A stretch of DNA of 64,000 bases from Blasia pusilla (GCA_050084515.1 CM114271.1:62186001-62250000); one strand, 5' to 3'. Shown: positions 35,961 through 50,570, counted from the first letter of the stretch. Made by a program: numbers and translations. The notes: generated from the letters alone by a model not told the origin.

Positions 35961-38900
35961 TTCCTTTTTAAATAATATGATAACAAATTATAACTTAAAT
36001 TTTCACCCCTCTTGCATGAAATACTCCATTCACATATTGTGATTCATTTTCACTGAATACATGCAATGCGTACATTACCTTCTACTTGATGTTACACCTT
36101 CAACTCATACTTCTAAATGTTTCTGCAAAATTCATTGGAGTCCTTTCTATTTGATAAAATAAAATAAAACTACACACCTAAATATTAGATAAGTTAACTT
36201 ATGAATTCTATACAAATTATATTGAATATTTTCCATCAATGTTCGAATAACAGCCTTGAAATACTCACAATGAACAAGATAGATCCACATGTTAATGTGA
36301 TCAAAGTACATCTCCAAAAAGAGTTCTAACCACCACCAAGTACAAATCATGATTAACAAGAACTAGTGGCCTTATCAAATGTACAAGAGGACTAGAACAG
36401 ACTCAAAACCCTGATGAATGTGACCTAGTCTTCTCAGTATCTGGCCAAGGCTTCATTGAATAAGCTACATTTCCAGAAACTTCATACCTCCAAATATTCT
36501 ACAAGAATGCACTACCCATCAAACTTCCTAAAGATGTCAATTACCGTCTTTCTTCTCTATATCTTCTTAAATGATCCAGTTCCTCAATGTGTATAGTGCT
36601 TCACAATGTTTGGATGTAAGATACATATAAAGAACCACAGGCTGATGAGCTACTAAGTTGCATTCCAAAAGTCTCAGAAATTCTCACAATGATCCATTTC
36701 ATTATGTTGGACAGACATCTGAATCAAGACATTATACCTAGGAATTGGAAATTTTATTATAAAATTTGTGTCCGTTCAATGTCCATTCTGGCTGCCAAGA
36801 AAACAAGGATTCAAGAGGAGAAGCCAAGTAGTCAGAAAGACAGCCCAAAACCTGAAGTGCACCATCTGTCCAGGTCTGCAGCAAACAAGTATACTGAAAC
36901 CCAAATAGTTCTTTCCTTTGTTTTCAAAATCAAATAATAAGTAGTTGTAACAAATCCTTAGGATGGGCATCAATCACAGGATCCACCACAAACTTCAGTC
37001 AGTATTTTTGAATGTATTACTATGATTACAACCCTTTCCCAAATCACAGCTTGCCAAGGTAGGAAGGAAGATTGCAGACTATCACAGGAGGGCCAAAAGA
37101 AGAGGAATTGTTGGTCAGAGATCTGAAGAAAAATGACTCTTAAAACAATCTAGTTTCCATAACTACTCTAGAAGGCTATCTGCCTAGTTACTAACACTCT
37201 TTGCAACCACTTCTTGGATCCATTCAAGATCCTGACTTGAATTCTAGTGCTCTGAAGATCTCAATGAAAAGGATCATTACGACTTTGTCATTACTTGATA
37301 TAGCATGGATAGGAAAAAGACATCATCAAGCACAATTTTCTCACATCAGTATTTATAATTACGCTAAATTTGTTTCACAAATGCAAGGATAACGCACAGG
37401 AAACAGAAGGAAGAAGGCAAGTACAAACAATACAACAGTGAGAAGGCCAACTCCCGAGTCATATCACTCATCTTATAGATCCGAAATATAGATCCACATA
37501 ACTACTCTGCCACTTTGACTACCAAAAATATATACAGCTAATAGGCCGCTTGGCAACCTGTGGAGGTACGCTTTATTGCCGAAAGTTGAAAATCAACCAT
37601 TCAATGTGATTCCACAACTACAAGGCTAACACCTTTGAAACTTGTCAAAAATGGTTGCCCAGCAGAGCGTGGAAAATGCAAGGGATGAATAATCACATCA
37701 TTGGCCTTGAAAATTATTTTTTTCGTCCCGATTCTATTTTATCCATCTTATGAATCAGCTTATAAGACTAACTTACCTTGATTCAGAAAACACATGGCCA
37801 GTACATTTCACTGCCTCTCAAATAGTCTGGATGCTATATGTTGTTCTAACAGCTCTTTCATCATCCGATAGTTGAGATAAATCCAAACCACCAGAATCCT
37901 TCTCCAAGTAATTTCATGAAACCTGGGCATTAGAATTAAATTCCAGAACTATTCTGGTATCTTGGAAAGGTAGCCAGCTAGAGGAACAAACCCCAGCAAA
38001 AGCCTCTCGAGCACTAGCCCGTTTTGGGACTTGAACTGCTCCATAGACAGCATGCATTATGGATGGCAGCAGTAGATATTTCCAATCCAGGCCAGTAAAA
38101 ATTTACCACCACGAAACTTCAGGCTGCAGGTCAAAAGCAAAACTTTCACTTACATTGTACTTCAGCTTTTTGTCATTTACCTTTGAAACAATGATATCAA
38201 TCAACAAGAAGTTTTGCCTGCTCTTATGGAATCATGATCAAAGTATGACAGCAAACAAGGTTTGCTAACTCTTGAAGTAAAAGTAAGAATGATACCTCAT
38301 GATACATGCAATAGGGTCCAAGGACCCCAAAAAACCTTCAACTGCGAACTATATTTGAACTTGCTCATTAGGTTAGCCACTCTATATAGAGCGCCACTCA
38401 TATATATAGCAAGACAAGCCCCTTTCTATACAAACGTGGATTAACCAATGAGTATTTCAAACTCTCCACAGAGAGCAATGGTGAATATGAGAAACAGCAA
38501 GAGCACGAGTGAAACTTCTCTGAGAACGGACTTGACATTGAATCAGATATTTCAACGAGATTATGGCTGGTTGCAGACTGTGGTTCTCCTTCCTGAGAAT
38601 CAGTAACCCTGCTAGAGCTTCAACAGCTCTGCAACACCACTTCCTCACAACCCTCTCCAAACTCTAAGTGCCAATAGGCTAATCACTATCAATACAGAGA
38701 CAACACCCTAAAGTTGTCCCAAGCTTTGCATAAAAGATAAAGGCTGAGTCCAATTGTGTGCATCAAGAAAGAAAGGCAGAATACTGAGGCATGATTTCAC
38801 TCAAGTACCTCACCACAATCTGCCTCACTTAAATATGGGGAAAGTGGTGTCTCCTGCGTCTCAGAATTAGAGAGGAGAATTGGGTAACCAGACTTAACCA

Positions 38901-39052
38901 ATCACACCACATGGACAGGCAGTGTCTCCTGAACCCTGCATCCAGATCCAGACACAGACAGGTTGCAGAGGGAGAGTCTGAGTTCGAAGAGAATTTTTCT
39001 GTTGCATATGGTTTTGGCTTCAATGATCAGGAATTGCAACTGCATGTAACGA
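35961..39052. other. 3' flank of the DnaJ gene and intergenic DNA
   Basis: No frame longer than about 80 codons and no recognised domain. The right part must hold the 3' untranslated region of the gene ending at 39053. From about 36.4 kb the composition resembles that gene's introns more than the transposon DNA to the left, so an extended transcript or a noncoding RNA is possible. Confidence 0.45.
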
Positions 39053-42000
39053 TCAGGGGAGCTTCTTTTCACCTTTGGAGAATAGACTCGGCCATTTTTT
39101 CTTACTTGATTTATCTGACTGTGACTTCTCTGATTGTGATTCATCAGACACCCCCCCTTCCTCCTCACTATCTTTGGCATGCTTAGAATTTTTAGAATCA
39201 TCACTAGCAACCTTTATATTCGCACCGCTACTGCTTCTCTTTGGAGCTGGAAGTGCTGTGAATGATTCATGTATCCTATCCCGTGTTTTCAAAAGCTCAT
39301 CCACCTGCAGCATAGTACCAATTTCAACTTGACGAAAGGTATTGAAATATAGAGAAGGACAACAGAAATTACCATTGCAGAGAACATAGGGAAGACCTAG
39401 TCAGCCAGAAGTGCACGGATTCAACTGCTATGTCTTGAAGGAACAGTATCATCCTCCTACTAAGGAAGGTGATACTGTTTGTGCAAGAAACAGACAAGGA
39501 AGTAAAAGTGTTCTTACGGCAATTTTCTCTTGTGAGTATCTTGTTGTCACAGCTGTAAAGCGAGCTAAAACCTGGACAAGCCAAAGTCAAAATGAATATT
39601 AAAGATATCAAACCGATTAGGTGAGTCCATCTTTCAACATCCAGTCACTAATTTATGTGGGCATAGGGTTACTATTAGCTGAAGGTATGAAGTCCAGAAG
39701 GACACAATTTGAACAAGATTAAGGCCTTACATGATAGATTACAGTTAGCCAGACAATACCCTGCCCAGCTTTGAATCTCATATTGACTGTTATTCCTGAG
39801 AAGCTTCTCTCATTTCTCTCAATAGCAATCAGCAAGAATTCAAGAGAACAAGGTATGAAATTTACCTCTCTATACTCGGCTTCAAACTGGCGGAGTTCAT
39901 TTCGTTTTGCTAGAATTTGCATTTCTACTTCCTTCAGTTTTTCAGTAGATTCTGCAAATGATTCTGCACAAACAGCTTCTATAGTATAGCTAGCACTCTT
40001 AAAGAAATTGTCACCTGCAAAAACCACCAAAAAATTTGTATCACTCTAGGGGACCAAATCCAGCATTCCCACCTTTCTTTTGAGAGGGCTTACGACTTCC
40101 TGCACTGAAGTAATATTAACACTGACAACATACCACTCCAGCAGGTTACCAACACGACATAGTCTCTAACTACAAGTGTGATAACATCCACAAACCTAGA
40201 CAGCACCAAACAGCAGCCAATCAGAGGAAGTAGTTCCTACCATAAACCGCAAAGTAGTGGGGTCCAGCTTTTAACTCTGACATTTCAACTGGTTGAAGAC
40301 CTTCCAGTTTCTTGAAAAAAGCTGCATCTGGATCCTTGGCAATCGCCAACTGCATCAAGACTTTTCAACATTAATCAGGAATTCCAAATTCACTCAGCTC
40401 TGAAATTTGTGATTCAACTCCAACTGCTGCAATATATCCTGGGAAGAATTGCTTTACCCTCAACCAATTCATACAAGTAAAGAGCTACTGCCTGTGAGCA
40501 ACAATGATGTAGAGAACGTTCAGTCAATTCCTATAAAAGCTTAGGGGACAGGCTAGCTTGGTCATGAGACAACATTGACCTAACAATAAAATATATATTA
40601 CCGCATTGACAGTTGGGTCCAAGCGATAAACTTGAAAGTGAAGGAAGTAGAATCCTGCAGAGGTCACTTTCCCTGTCTTCACACTATCCTCCTGAAATCA
40701 CCACAGGAAAGATCAATCTCATGAACATTCCAACTTGTACTGAACTAAGAGGTGATTATTTTGTACCAACCACAACAGGAATAGAATTTTCTGATAACTT
40801 AAAAATTGTTAGAATGGCCCTGCTTCATGGGTCCTGTTGTGATCGAATAATAACTAGAAGTCCTTTGAAGTTCCAACAAGCTAATGCAAAGTATCTCAAC
40901 CAGGGAGCCCACAAACACAAAACAAACATCTAGGACTCTGCCACACTGTAATAGAAGTTCATCCCACGAGTACTGGTCAGGTTTACAAGAACAACATACC
41001 TGTAATGCCAGTCCTAAACCACCATTCTCTTCCTGCTCAAAATAAAGAAGCTGTCCAAAAACAGCACCATAAACAGATGTTAATGCACCTGCAGAGTGAC
41101 GTGGTAGTCTACCAAAATAAGGACAATCAATTTAGTCTTCACGACCCTGACGAATAGTCATCAGCCACAGTGAAGCAGAAATTTTAGAAAACTAATCACC
41201 TTGACCACAATTATCTCAGAAGAGACTAGAGAATCTACAAAAAAACGCAACTCATTGTCCCTTACTTTGAATTTACTTTGAGCTGCAGAGGTTACTCGCA
41301 CTACAACACCAGCCTCTGCTTGAGCCTCTGAGACACTAACTCCATAGAAGTGTGCACCTTGCTTCTCAACCTACCACATTATCCAAACCAATTATCATCA
41401 GAAAAACAGTTTCCACTTTAACTAATGAACCAAACTTGAGATCTATGGCTCCCATGCACTACTCGCTACTACTTGGTTACTTGTTTATTGATTTATTTTA
41501 CACTGCAAGACTAGCTGTCCGTCTGGTTAAGTTCAAAATTCTCGATAAAAACCTGACTCTATCAAGACAATGGAGCCACTAGTATGTGATTGGGCAGTCC
41601 CTGATCAATAATATGTGCATTCACATAGTTATTTGGAAGATGAACTATGTTTTTCATGCTCTTCTTAAGGGTGACAGGACCTCCACCGGGCCTGTTTCAA
41701 TTCACCCTTTTCAGTGAACACTATAACAAAATTTCCTACAATAATCAAGCAGTCGACCCTACCTGCTATTTGATGACAAATCACAGAATTATAGTGACAG
41801 GAAAGATGTGGTACAACAGCCACAAAAGCGGATTATCCTCCAGTGTGATAAACTTGTAGGAGAGGAAGTTCCTTGTGACTATTTCTTTTTCATGTATTTT
41901 TGTGTCTTAAAAACACACTACAGAAGTTGGGGAACTTGAAATCCAATTTCACAGTAATAACCCATGAATCTTACCTTGTCATTTACTGGACGTCCTAAAG

Positions 42001-45000
42001 GCAAAGGTCTGACTGTCACAGTGTTGCTCAACGCCTCCTCAAGAACATTAGCAGAGATAGTCGTCTTAATAGGTACACCCAGTTTGCTGCACAAATGGAT
42101 GGGGAAAGGTTACTCTAAGTTACTGGTAAGCATGGCTTTATCATAAATACAGATATCTGTGAAAAGATCAAAAGAAAATATGTAACAGAGCCTGAAGCTA
42201 TAAAACTCCCAGGGAAACCCAGGATGAGTAATGAGAGAAAACGAAGAAGTGAAGCAAATGTATCAGTTCTAGGATTGACTTGAACACTGCGCGAACTGAC
42301 ATCAAAGTGGTCATGATTTCTAAAGAAGCTGAGCCACACACTATATCACAAGCCAGAGAATCATTTCGGCATCCACAAATACCATAACAACAGTATTCCT
42401 AGAGCAATTAAACCTCTAATACATACTGCAAACAATTCTACCTAATAGAGCCTAAAGAAGGAAAGGAAGGAAGAACAAAATACGATTCCCTGACACCCAA
42501 ATGTACCTGAATAAGGCAGCAAACATGGTATTTACTGTACCCAGGTTTGATAGATCAAGCTCCATATCAGCACCATCAAGATCAACTGCCTGTTCATGAC
42601 ATGGTCCACTTCACAAATCAGTATAAAATGTAGAAAGCTATTTCGGTGTAGTCAGTGTCTATTGTTACTCTGTTACTTCACATAGTAAAATATAAGAGTG
42701 TTTGAAAACTTCCCTGGCCCTAACAAAGAGAATTCTCCGACTGCAACTCCTGGCAGATTCAGAAATTTCTTTTTTGAGAGATACCAACTCTTGCTAGTAG
42801 ACTTCAGGGAATGGAGAAGGTCATAAATGATCAGGCTACCATTTACACAAGCATATTAACATGGTTATTGAATGAAAATACCTCAAAACCAGCTGCATCA
42901 TACTGTCTCCGTTTTTCTGGATCTGATAATATACTATAAGAATAGGCGACTTCTTTGAACAATTCAGAAGCTTCAGGATTGCTTGCATTTTTGTCAGGAT
43001 GGTATCTGCAACAGCACACATTTCAGAGAGTTAGATGTGCGGACATTGCAGTCATCTAACTGCATGACTGACCAAAGGACCCTCAATACCAGAAGTCTCT
43101 TAAACCTCCTCCTGAACTACATAGCTCATGACCTCCTGCCCCTCACTTGGAAGCATACCACTCGTCCAACTTTCTGCTGCTTCCTTTGGCCATCCTTGCT
43201 AAAGCCAGAGATATCCCTGTACCCTCTGATGAGACTGCAGGTCCCATCACACTATACCTCATGATTGGACAGATCAAAACTACTACTTCATATTTATCAT
43301 GAACTTTTATATGTGTCCTGATGGTCATATGAGGAAACATTTCAACTTCTCTCCCAAACCTGGTACACCCTTACTCAGTTGGGCTGAAAAGCTAAGAGTT
43401 TTCTTCCCAGGCCATCACTTGGACAACCTCCTTTGCAATTGTATAAATCCACCAAAACGTGAATCAACTCCCAGGTAAGTAGACAAATTATGGCTATGAC
43501 ACTCTTCAAAACTATAATCCCCACCTGGCCCCACAAATGACCATGCCACAATCCACCTTCTTCCTGGATTTCTTGCTTAAAATCAACTTCAGAGGATCTT
43601 GGAGTGCTTTAAAACTACAACGATCCGTTCAATAAATGTAATCAACCTTGGAACACGCACAATGGAACCTGACCATCTCAGCAAAGTGGATTGGACACAA
43701 GAGTTTCTTGTCATCACATCACAATGTCTGTTCTCAGCGAAGGACAGATTTTCTATACTGCCAATTTGTGGACCATTGAAAATCAGTAGAAAGTTATCAT
43801 AGGGACACTTAATTGCTGCGGAAATTCCTCTACCCTACCTCTAAAGGATGTGTTTATGATAGTGTTGCATCCCAGATCAACAATGAGAACAATATGATTG
43901 AATATCACATGAAACGTCTGCTGTGATATCTAGTACAGGCGAAGGTGTCATCATGGCAACTCGGCTAAGGACAGGGTTTCCTACACCAGTTTAAGAGCTG
44001 CTGAGGCAGGAAATTAAAAATGGATAGCAGCACAAATCAATGGGTATACAAGTTACTTGGTGGCAAAAGTACTTTGCTCGTAACAGCAAACAGCCTAAAT
44101 CTATCACTGATAGTCTGCAAAGAACACAATTCTTTCTTCGAGCTACCTGAACAGCATCTTCTCAGTGGCCCCACTCAAAAACTCCCCGAAACTCCTGTCA
44201 GATGCCAAACAGCTCTCTACTTAATATCGACACTACATCTCTGCTCGATAGGCCCACTGTTACTTTTCCTCCTAATCTCACACGCCATCTTCTACACTAT
44301 TCGTCATTTTTCCATTCAAGCACTTGGTTCGGTAAGGCCCCAACTTCAATCCAAAGTCCCGATAGGCACACTACGACAGCTTGTGAGTACGAAGCATTGA
44401 GACTTACGACAGAACACTGGTTAGCAATTTGAGATTCGAGCTTCTACTCCTGTTCGTCTTTGCGCCCCAGCTATGAATATGAATTCTCAGTCAGTGGCTC
44501 TTTATCTCTGATCGATATGAAGATGGACAATGCTTGGACAACATGTTATCAGTGTTGGCAACTGCAGCTCACGAACTTCTAACTTCCTCCCCCCTCAGCA
44601 ACTCTGCGGAGATTGGGCTTGCGAGGCTAATCCCACCTCATCAGATTGCGAACCACTGGAGTTTGATGCTACACTCGTGTAGATTCCTGCGGGATTCTCC
44701 CCGTGGATCCGGGGTCGCTCTTACCAGGCACGAAAAGCCAACCCCGTGACAAAGCTTGGTAGACTCCGAACAGAGCGCAACCGTCTCGTAACCCTGCTTC
44801 TTTCGATGTTTCCGCACGGATCCTGTAGACCAGTATCCACAACTCTCGTTTACACTGTCTATGGGACCCCAACTAAGAAAATTGGATGGGGTCGGTAGGA
44901 CACATGAAGAATGGAGAAAATAATGGCAGCAAAGGAGATATCCCCGGTAGCCAAGAGAAAGTCTGCCTTACGGCGATGATTAGCAATCAAAAAACAAGAT

Positions 45001-45776
45001 GTGTCTCCGAAGTAAACGTGAACGTTTGAAACGTTCGCGCATTGTGGCTATGAATGTGGTCTTCTCTCTTCGCACATACATAAGTGCCGCACTTATGCAA
45101 ACGCTAGTGGGAGCAAAGCTTGCTCCAGCTTCACGACGAGGATCCGACATGGATGCATCGGGGTGTGAGTAATGAGATTTTAGACAAATAGTAACTACGG
45201 TAAGCACTCCAAAATGGGCGATCAATCTCCTTCTCTCTGCTCTACAGATCTGTGGGCACAAGTTTGTGCCCAAAGCTCCCTAGAGAAAAACACAAAACTT
45301 CCCAACAAGGAGTGCAATTCCGGAATAAGAAGCGACCAGGTGAAAATCCAGATCTCCAATCAAGTTGTACGGACCACACTCAGGTAAGATCATGAGCATT
45401 CGTCTTCCATGCTTCGTTGAGATTCGCGAAAGGTAACAATCCATCGAGAATTGACCCAGAAAACATGATGGAGGAATGTACGTGGACTCTGAGGAACAAT
45501 TGTAAAATCAGACACAGTTTTTTAGGGCCTCCCACTAAAGCAAAAGTCTCAACAGTGACAATATTTTACATCCTCAAATCACATCTCTCATCATGAGAGT
45601 AGGTTTCGAAGGAGTTCAAAACAAACTTACTTCAACGCCAGCTTTCGGTACGCGGTTTTGATTTGCTGATCAGTGGCATCCCGAGTCACTCCGAGCACTT
45701 CATATGGATCCCGGCGTCCTGCTTGAATTACGGAGGACACAGTTTGCCCGCTGTCACGGGATGCTGCGTCCGCCAT
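39053..45776 (-). CDS. ARG1-like DnaJ (J-domain) protein
   Basis: Eleven exons join in frame on -: 45776-45631, 43005-42882, 42589-42507, 42086-41975, 41370-41266, 41050-41000, 40691-40602, 40349-40241, 40014-39866, 39571-39518 and 39304-39053. All introns are GT-AG; intron 1 is 2.6 kb and the rest 213-604 bp. The product is 424 residues, against about 410-440 in the Arabidopsis ARG1/ARL family. The J domain begins [17 protein letters not shown] (residues 21-37), has the Hsp70-activating HPD at 51-53 and ends near Phe89. The family-specific middle contains [20 protein letters not shown] and [17 protein letters not shown] coiled coil follows (about 294-350: [20 protein letters not shown]), then an acidic Ser-rich stretch and the lysine-rich end [13 protein letters not shown]. 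In Arabidopsis ARG1 is a peripheral membrane J protein needed for root and hypocotyl gravitropism; the same role here is inferred. The ATG has A at -3 and G at +4. Confidence 0.95.
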
Positions 45777-46800
45777 TCTTGGAGTTCCTTTCCCGTCTCA
45801 GTCTACAATCCTGATTCCTGGAAACCTACTTGACTCTGAGACCAGTGTCGGAACTCCGCGGTTCGCACCGCCTGTTTCCGCTTCTACGTCTCGTCCGGGC
45901 GCTATCCTCGAAAGCCTAATCCTTGCCAAGATCCTGTGCTCGAAATCGGAGAGACTGCTTCCATAGATCTAACCCCTCATCCTCGTGAATGTCTGTCTGT
46001 CTCCAGATCTCCTTACAGCTCGTTGTTTCAAATTTCCAAACTACCATACACCTGCCCCATTCAAGCTCGACCGCAAAGAAAGAACTACTACTCAGTACAT
46101 ACTCTCTCCAACTATCTCACTACGGATTTTCCCTCCTCTCTTCAAAAAACCACCACGAGCTTCTGACATGCTCTTAAAAATTGGCGTATATTCGCAGCGC
46201 ACTCGTTCGTCCGTCCGTCCGTCCGTCCGCCTTCTCCGACTCGGGACCGACAGGCTCTTCTCCGAGCTCCGCGTGATCGTCCCTCCAAGACCAGCACACG
46301 CCACCTTGACGAACCTCACCGGCAGTCTCCTCGGCAGCCACTTCCCGATCGCCAAGACCGGCGCTCCGCAAGCACACCGGAGCTCCCCGACCGCAAACCC
46401 GACGAGCGATCGAGTACCGTGTTCCTTCCGATCTGCACGCTCTGCCGCGAGGCTGCAACTCTGGACTCTGGAGGGAGGACCCGTCGTTGTGGAGGTTCGA
46501 TTCCCCGGACCCGGCCCGCGGGCAGGTCCCAGATGCGCATCTTCGCTCTCTCCCCGCCGGCCGGGACGACGAACAAACGAAAGGTGCCGCCACCGCGAAC
46601 TGTCAGTCGCCGACAGGCCTGCACCTCCCTGACCTCCCTCCAGTACGAAGTAGTTGTAGCCCTTCGCTCTTCTTCCCCAGACTTCCTGCCGTCACTACAG
46701 TGACGTATCCATCCACTTCTCCCCGTACCGGAGCCTCTGCCCCGTCTCTCACCACAGTCGCCTGCGCTGGTGGACGGCGTGGTGAGCACTTCTCATCGGG
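45777..46800 (-). promoter_or_regulatory. GC-rich 5' region of the DnaJ gene
   Basis: The DNA directly upstream of the start codon becomes GC- and CpG-rich, with pyrimidine-rich tracts on + and a (CGTC)n run at 46205-46229. Long frames in several phases on both strands (46174-46789) are a by-product of high GC. This probably holds the promoter and 5' untranslated region; whether it also drives transcription to the right cannot be judged. Confidence 0.5.
46205..46229. repeat. (CGTC)n tetranucleotide repeat
   Basis: About six consecutive CGTC units in the GC-rich upstream region of the DnaJ gene. Confidence 0.95.
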
Positions 46801-48100
46801 GAACGGAACGTTAAATAAATAAACGAACGAACTCGGTAACTGATTCTAAAAAGCGCCTCGGAATAGCTGGCTTCTCTAAATTGCCCCGTACGGTCACTGT
46901 GACAGTGTGACTGCCTTTCGTACATCTCAGGTCCGCAGCTTTCACCTCGGTGCTGCGCACTGTGGGACCTCTCCGACTGCGACTGCAGTCGGCCTCCCCG
47001 TGGTGATTCTTTCTGCCCGGTACTTCGTTTCCCGCAACGAAATAATAAGTACCGTTCATTATTTTCTCGATGAATATAACCATTTCTGTGATTCGTTTCT
47101 TTTCCACACGAAGTTCTTGTCGCTCACCTTCCAGAAAGCTTCTTATAATCTACTCGCTACTCAGGACTTAAATAAATTATGGACTTTAGAAGATTGGTCC
47201 GATGACTGCCAGTATTTTACGCCGACCCCTTAATAACTTCGTTAATTTCTCTGATCCTAAGCAAATTTATGTTAAATGCCTTTCACCATAAATACATCGG
47301 AAGATGTAAGAGGAACTGGTTTGTTATGTGTTTAATGGTGGATATTCATGTCGTCATAGAATCCCCATAAGTGATGCCCATAGTAAGCAACTGGCCACTA
47401 TTATGCTTTTCCCCGTACACTCAAATTTCTGGCCTGGTTACACTCCCGTCCACGTGGCATGTTTATCATATAGTAAGTTCCCTCTTCCGTGGTCTTCTGG
47501 AAAAGAAAGTGACGGACCTCAATAAAGGGTTTTATATAAGCTTGCGTGGCTATGAGCCTTTTGGAGAATTTGTTTAGATTTTGCTCCTCCTTGTTTTCTA
47601 CATCACCGTACGTACACAAGGGATGGGCCATGGTCTATGACCAATATCTCAATTTGGTATAGTTTTCTTTTTCTACGGAACAAGTCTCCAAATTATGCTC
47701 CTCGCGTACCGACTTTTCCACCATGATCCATCCCTGGGAAAAAAGAAAGGAAAAATTAAAAAATAAAGGAGCTTGAGCAAAAGTAATTACATAGAGTTTT
47801 GTCATGAAATTATCCTTGGAAGTTTTCTCTTGATCCGAAATAGAAGTGTTTGAATGTGTTCACCATTCAAAAATATAGATTTGCATCGAGTCGGTCGAAA
47901 TATCTCTTAGTGAATCGGGTTGGACGTTATGAATAAAATTAAAAGAAGAATATTCTCGAGAAGAGGGATAGTGTCATCCGGATTTCCTCTACACCTCCTT
48001 TTCTTTGCAATTTTGCATATATTTTCATTTGTTTTAGCATCATCCCATTTCCAATTCATAACCTCATGCCTACTTCAGCACCTCAAGGTTAATTCCTCAA
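46801..48100. other. intergenic DNA, nothing recognised
   Basis: Moves from the GC-rich island to AT-rich DNA; no conserved frame. Confidence 0.5.
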
Positions 48101-48101
48101 A

Positions 48102-48200
48102 TCTGTATTATTGTTGGAGAGTGCCCTTATAGGTGTGCCACGTCTCTTGATGACAAATGTCTTTTGGGGCCAATAGCTTTTTTGGGTCGTATTCTCCCTT
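48102..48200 (+). mobile_element. Helitron-like 5' end fragment
   Basis: TCTGTATTATTGTTGGAGAG followed by TGCC and then a GTGCCACGTCTCTTGATGAC segment parallels the 5' end of the family at 57588 (TCTATATTATTATGG, then a CACGT-containing segment). No matching 3' end was found. Confidence 0.4.
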
Positions 48201-49154
48201 TCAATTTTGTTACGCGTCTTACAATTTGGAGTTTGGATGCCTTCCCTGGCATCGGCTAGTATACCATAACTTACATCCATCATAGTAAATCCAATCCTTC
48301 ATCATTAGCTGGTACACTAATACCCATGGGATGCAATGACTAAGTCTACACCTAGATCTAGGCAAGCATTTCTTGTTTTTCTTTTTTAACTAAACAACAT
48401 TTTGCTTGAATTCAATATGTTGATAGAGATCAACATCTCTTCAAGCCATTCTCGAAGCCAATATACAAATGAAATTCACTGTAAGTAAGGCCACATTGGT
48501 CACGATCCAAATTGAGGTGGAGTACATCTTTAAATTATGTTTAGAGATATGAGTACATAGTATCTCATACTAAATTGCATCCTCTGGAATCATGTAAAGC
48601 CATAAACATCTGATCGCACGCATTTATTCCTTCAGGGGCGGCTTAAATACGGGCAGCCTAGCCGATTGGAGGAACCAAAAGGATGAGCCAGTAGGAGAAA
48701 TTGAATCTAATCCGTTGTGCCCGCACCTAATGACCGACCCCTCTAGCCTACCATTGACATATGATGATATGAGGGGGGTTTGGTATTTATTTCTGGATTT
48801 TTTTCCCTGCCCGGATCTTGTTGCTCATTCAATAAATGCTTGAAGATGGATGTTTATGTGTTTCAGGAATCATGGGCCATCGATGGTACGGGATAATTTT
48901 GGGTATAACACATGGATCTAGGTTTCAAATATCATGGCAAACCCTTAAGTCTACATATCCTTGACTTAGCTAAACATAGGATAAACATGAATTATAGGAG
49001 GCAATATGTGAGAAAAATCTGATGGGGTTGAGAGTATTCAAACTTGGGGCTAGTTTACATCCAATCACATTCCCAACCCTCTTGAGTTCATCCTCTACTC
49101 TAAGCTAAAAAAAGAAATCCTTAGAGATACTTCAAAAGTTAACTCTAAATTTTT

Positions 49155-49308
49155 TATCATCCATATGATTATTGGAGAGTGCCTTCTTGATTTACAAACA
49201 CCTCTTTGCTTGACATGTGACAATTGGGGAACAAGAAAATGCTTGCTTTGTATTAACAAGTAAAAGATGTTGCGTACAACATAATTACTCCCCTTTACTC
49301 CCACTAGT
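49155..49308 (+). mobile_element. Helitron-like element, decayed
   Basis: Begins ATGATTATTGGAGAGTGCC, runs through CTTGATTTACAAACACCTC and TTGACATGTGACAATTGGGG, and ends CTCCCACTAG followed by T. These match the 5' end, body and CTAG terminus of the family at 57588-57791, but the 3' hairpin is missing. Confidence 0.55.
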
Positions 49309-49309
49309 A

Positions 49310-50570
49310 CTGCTTAAGGGAAGAATACGCTAAATCTTATAGTCTCTTGCATCTAACCTATATGCAAGATTTTCATTACCATCAATATGAACAACTTCAA
49401 ATTCGTATTAAAAAAATCATATGTAATAATAAAAAATATGATACAATCCCAATTTCTAACCCATAAATATAGAGCCGTAAGAACATTTAATGTGTACAAA
49501 AATAAAGGAATCTCTTGTTTTTTAATCAAATTAAGAATTAATTTCTCTCATAACCTATTTGGTTTGACCAACTTCGCTTTGAAATTTGATAGATTCAATG
49601 CATGCCATGTAAATATATTAAACCCACAAGAAAAACACTCGCGCTCAACAATTAGGACTGAAAGCCGGTGGTGACCGGGCAAGACCAAGGGTTAACTCCG
49701 GTTTTACTATTCCACAGCTAGTGACAGCGGGCAGACAGCGGCAAGATGTGAGGAACGTGGGCTGTACCGTCAGACGGAAGAAGGACAGTGACCTGGAAGG
49801 GGGGGGCGCCGGGAAACGGTGCAGTGACAACTTCCAGACGAACTTGTAGGGAGTCGGGAGCCATCCATGGATCCAGTCTTGAGCCGTAACTTGAATTCCG
49901 GAATATGCTTTTTCCCATCCATCCAGGGCGGACCGTACCTTACTTACCCGTCAAGGCGCAAGCTTAAGGGTCGTTCCGTTGTACTTCAGATCCGCTGGAT
50001 TTTATGGTATGTTCTGGGTTCGGTATTCCATACGACCGACCGTGGAGGTGATAATCTCATTTCTTTTCTTTTTTAATTTCTTTTTAAAATCCATTGCATT
50101 AAAATATTTTAATGGTTATCGTTGGATGTTAAGTGGATTCAAATATGAACATAGAAATCTTAAAATTTCCATGTGTTCTTCTAAAATTTCAATATAGATC
50201 ATCTATGTTATTATTTTAAAGTATCCCTTCATTTTCTCTTAAGATGGTTTGAAGGCAATTTGAAGAACTTTGACAAGTAATTATCTGAGAAAAATTTAAA
50301 TGCATTGCATTAGCTTATACTAGTTTCATTCAATGTGTTATGAGTGAAAGAATTTTTTAATATATTTTGCATATTTATCTACTCTTGAAAAAATCAATAC
50401 TGGTTTGCAAATTTTGGTTCTCAATATGACCAGGGGAGATTATATGGGGAAGGAAGTTTTGGGTAAGGATTTCTTCAAAATGATGGGAATGTAATAAGGT
50501 TTAAAAGAGTTATTGTTGACTACAGATGAAATAAGCACAACTTATTCATTGTGTATACATATTACTTGTG
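49310..50570. other. intergenic DNA with a short GC-rich patch
   Basis: AT-rich apart from a GC-richer patch at 49.65-50.04 kb, with no recognised coding sequence. Confidence 0.5.

Noticed and set aside
46494-46512. GGTTCGATTCC, a perfect-looking tRNA B box
   Set aside because: No A box at the right distance and no foldable acceptor or anticodon arm around it.
46174-46822. Several long overlapping frames on both strands
   Set aside because: High GC content removes stops in all frames; the proteins are Arg/Pro/Ser-rich without domains and overlap one another. Treated as promoter region of the DnaJ gene.
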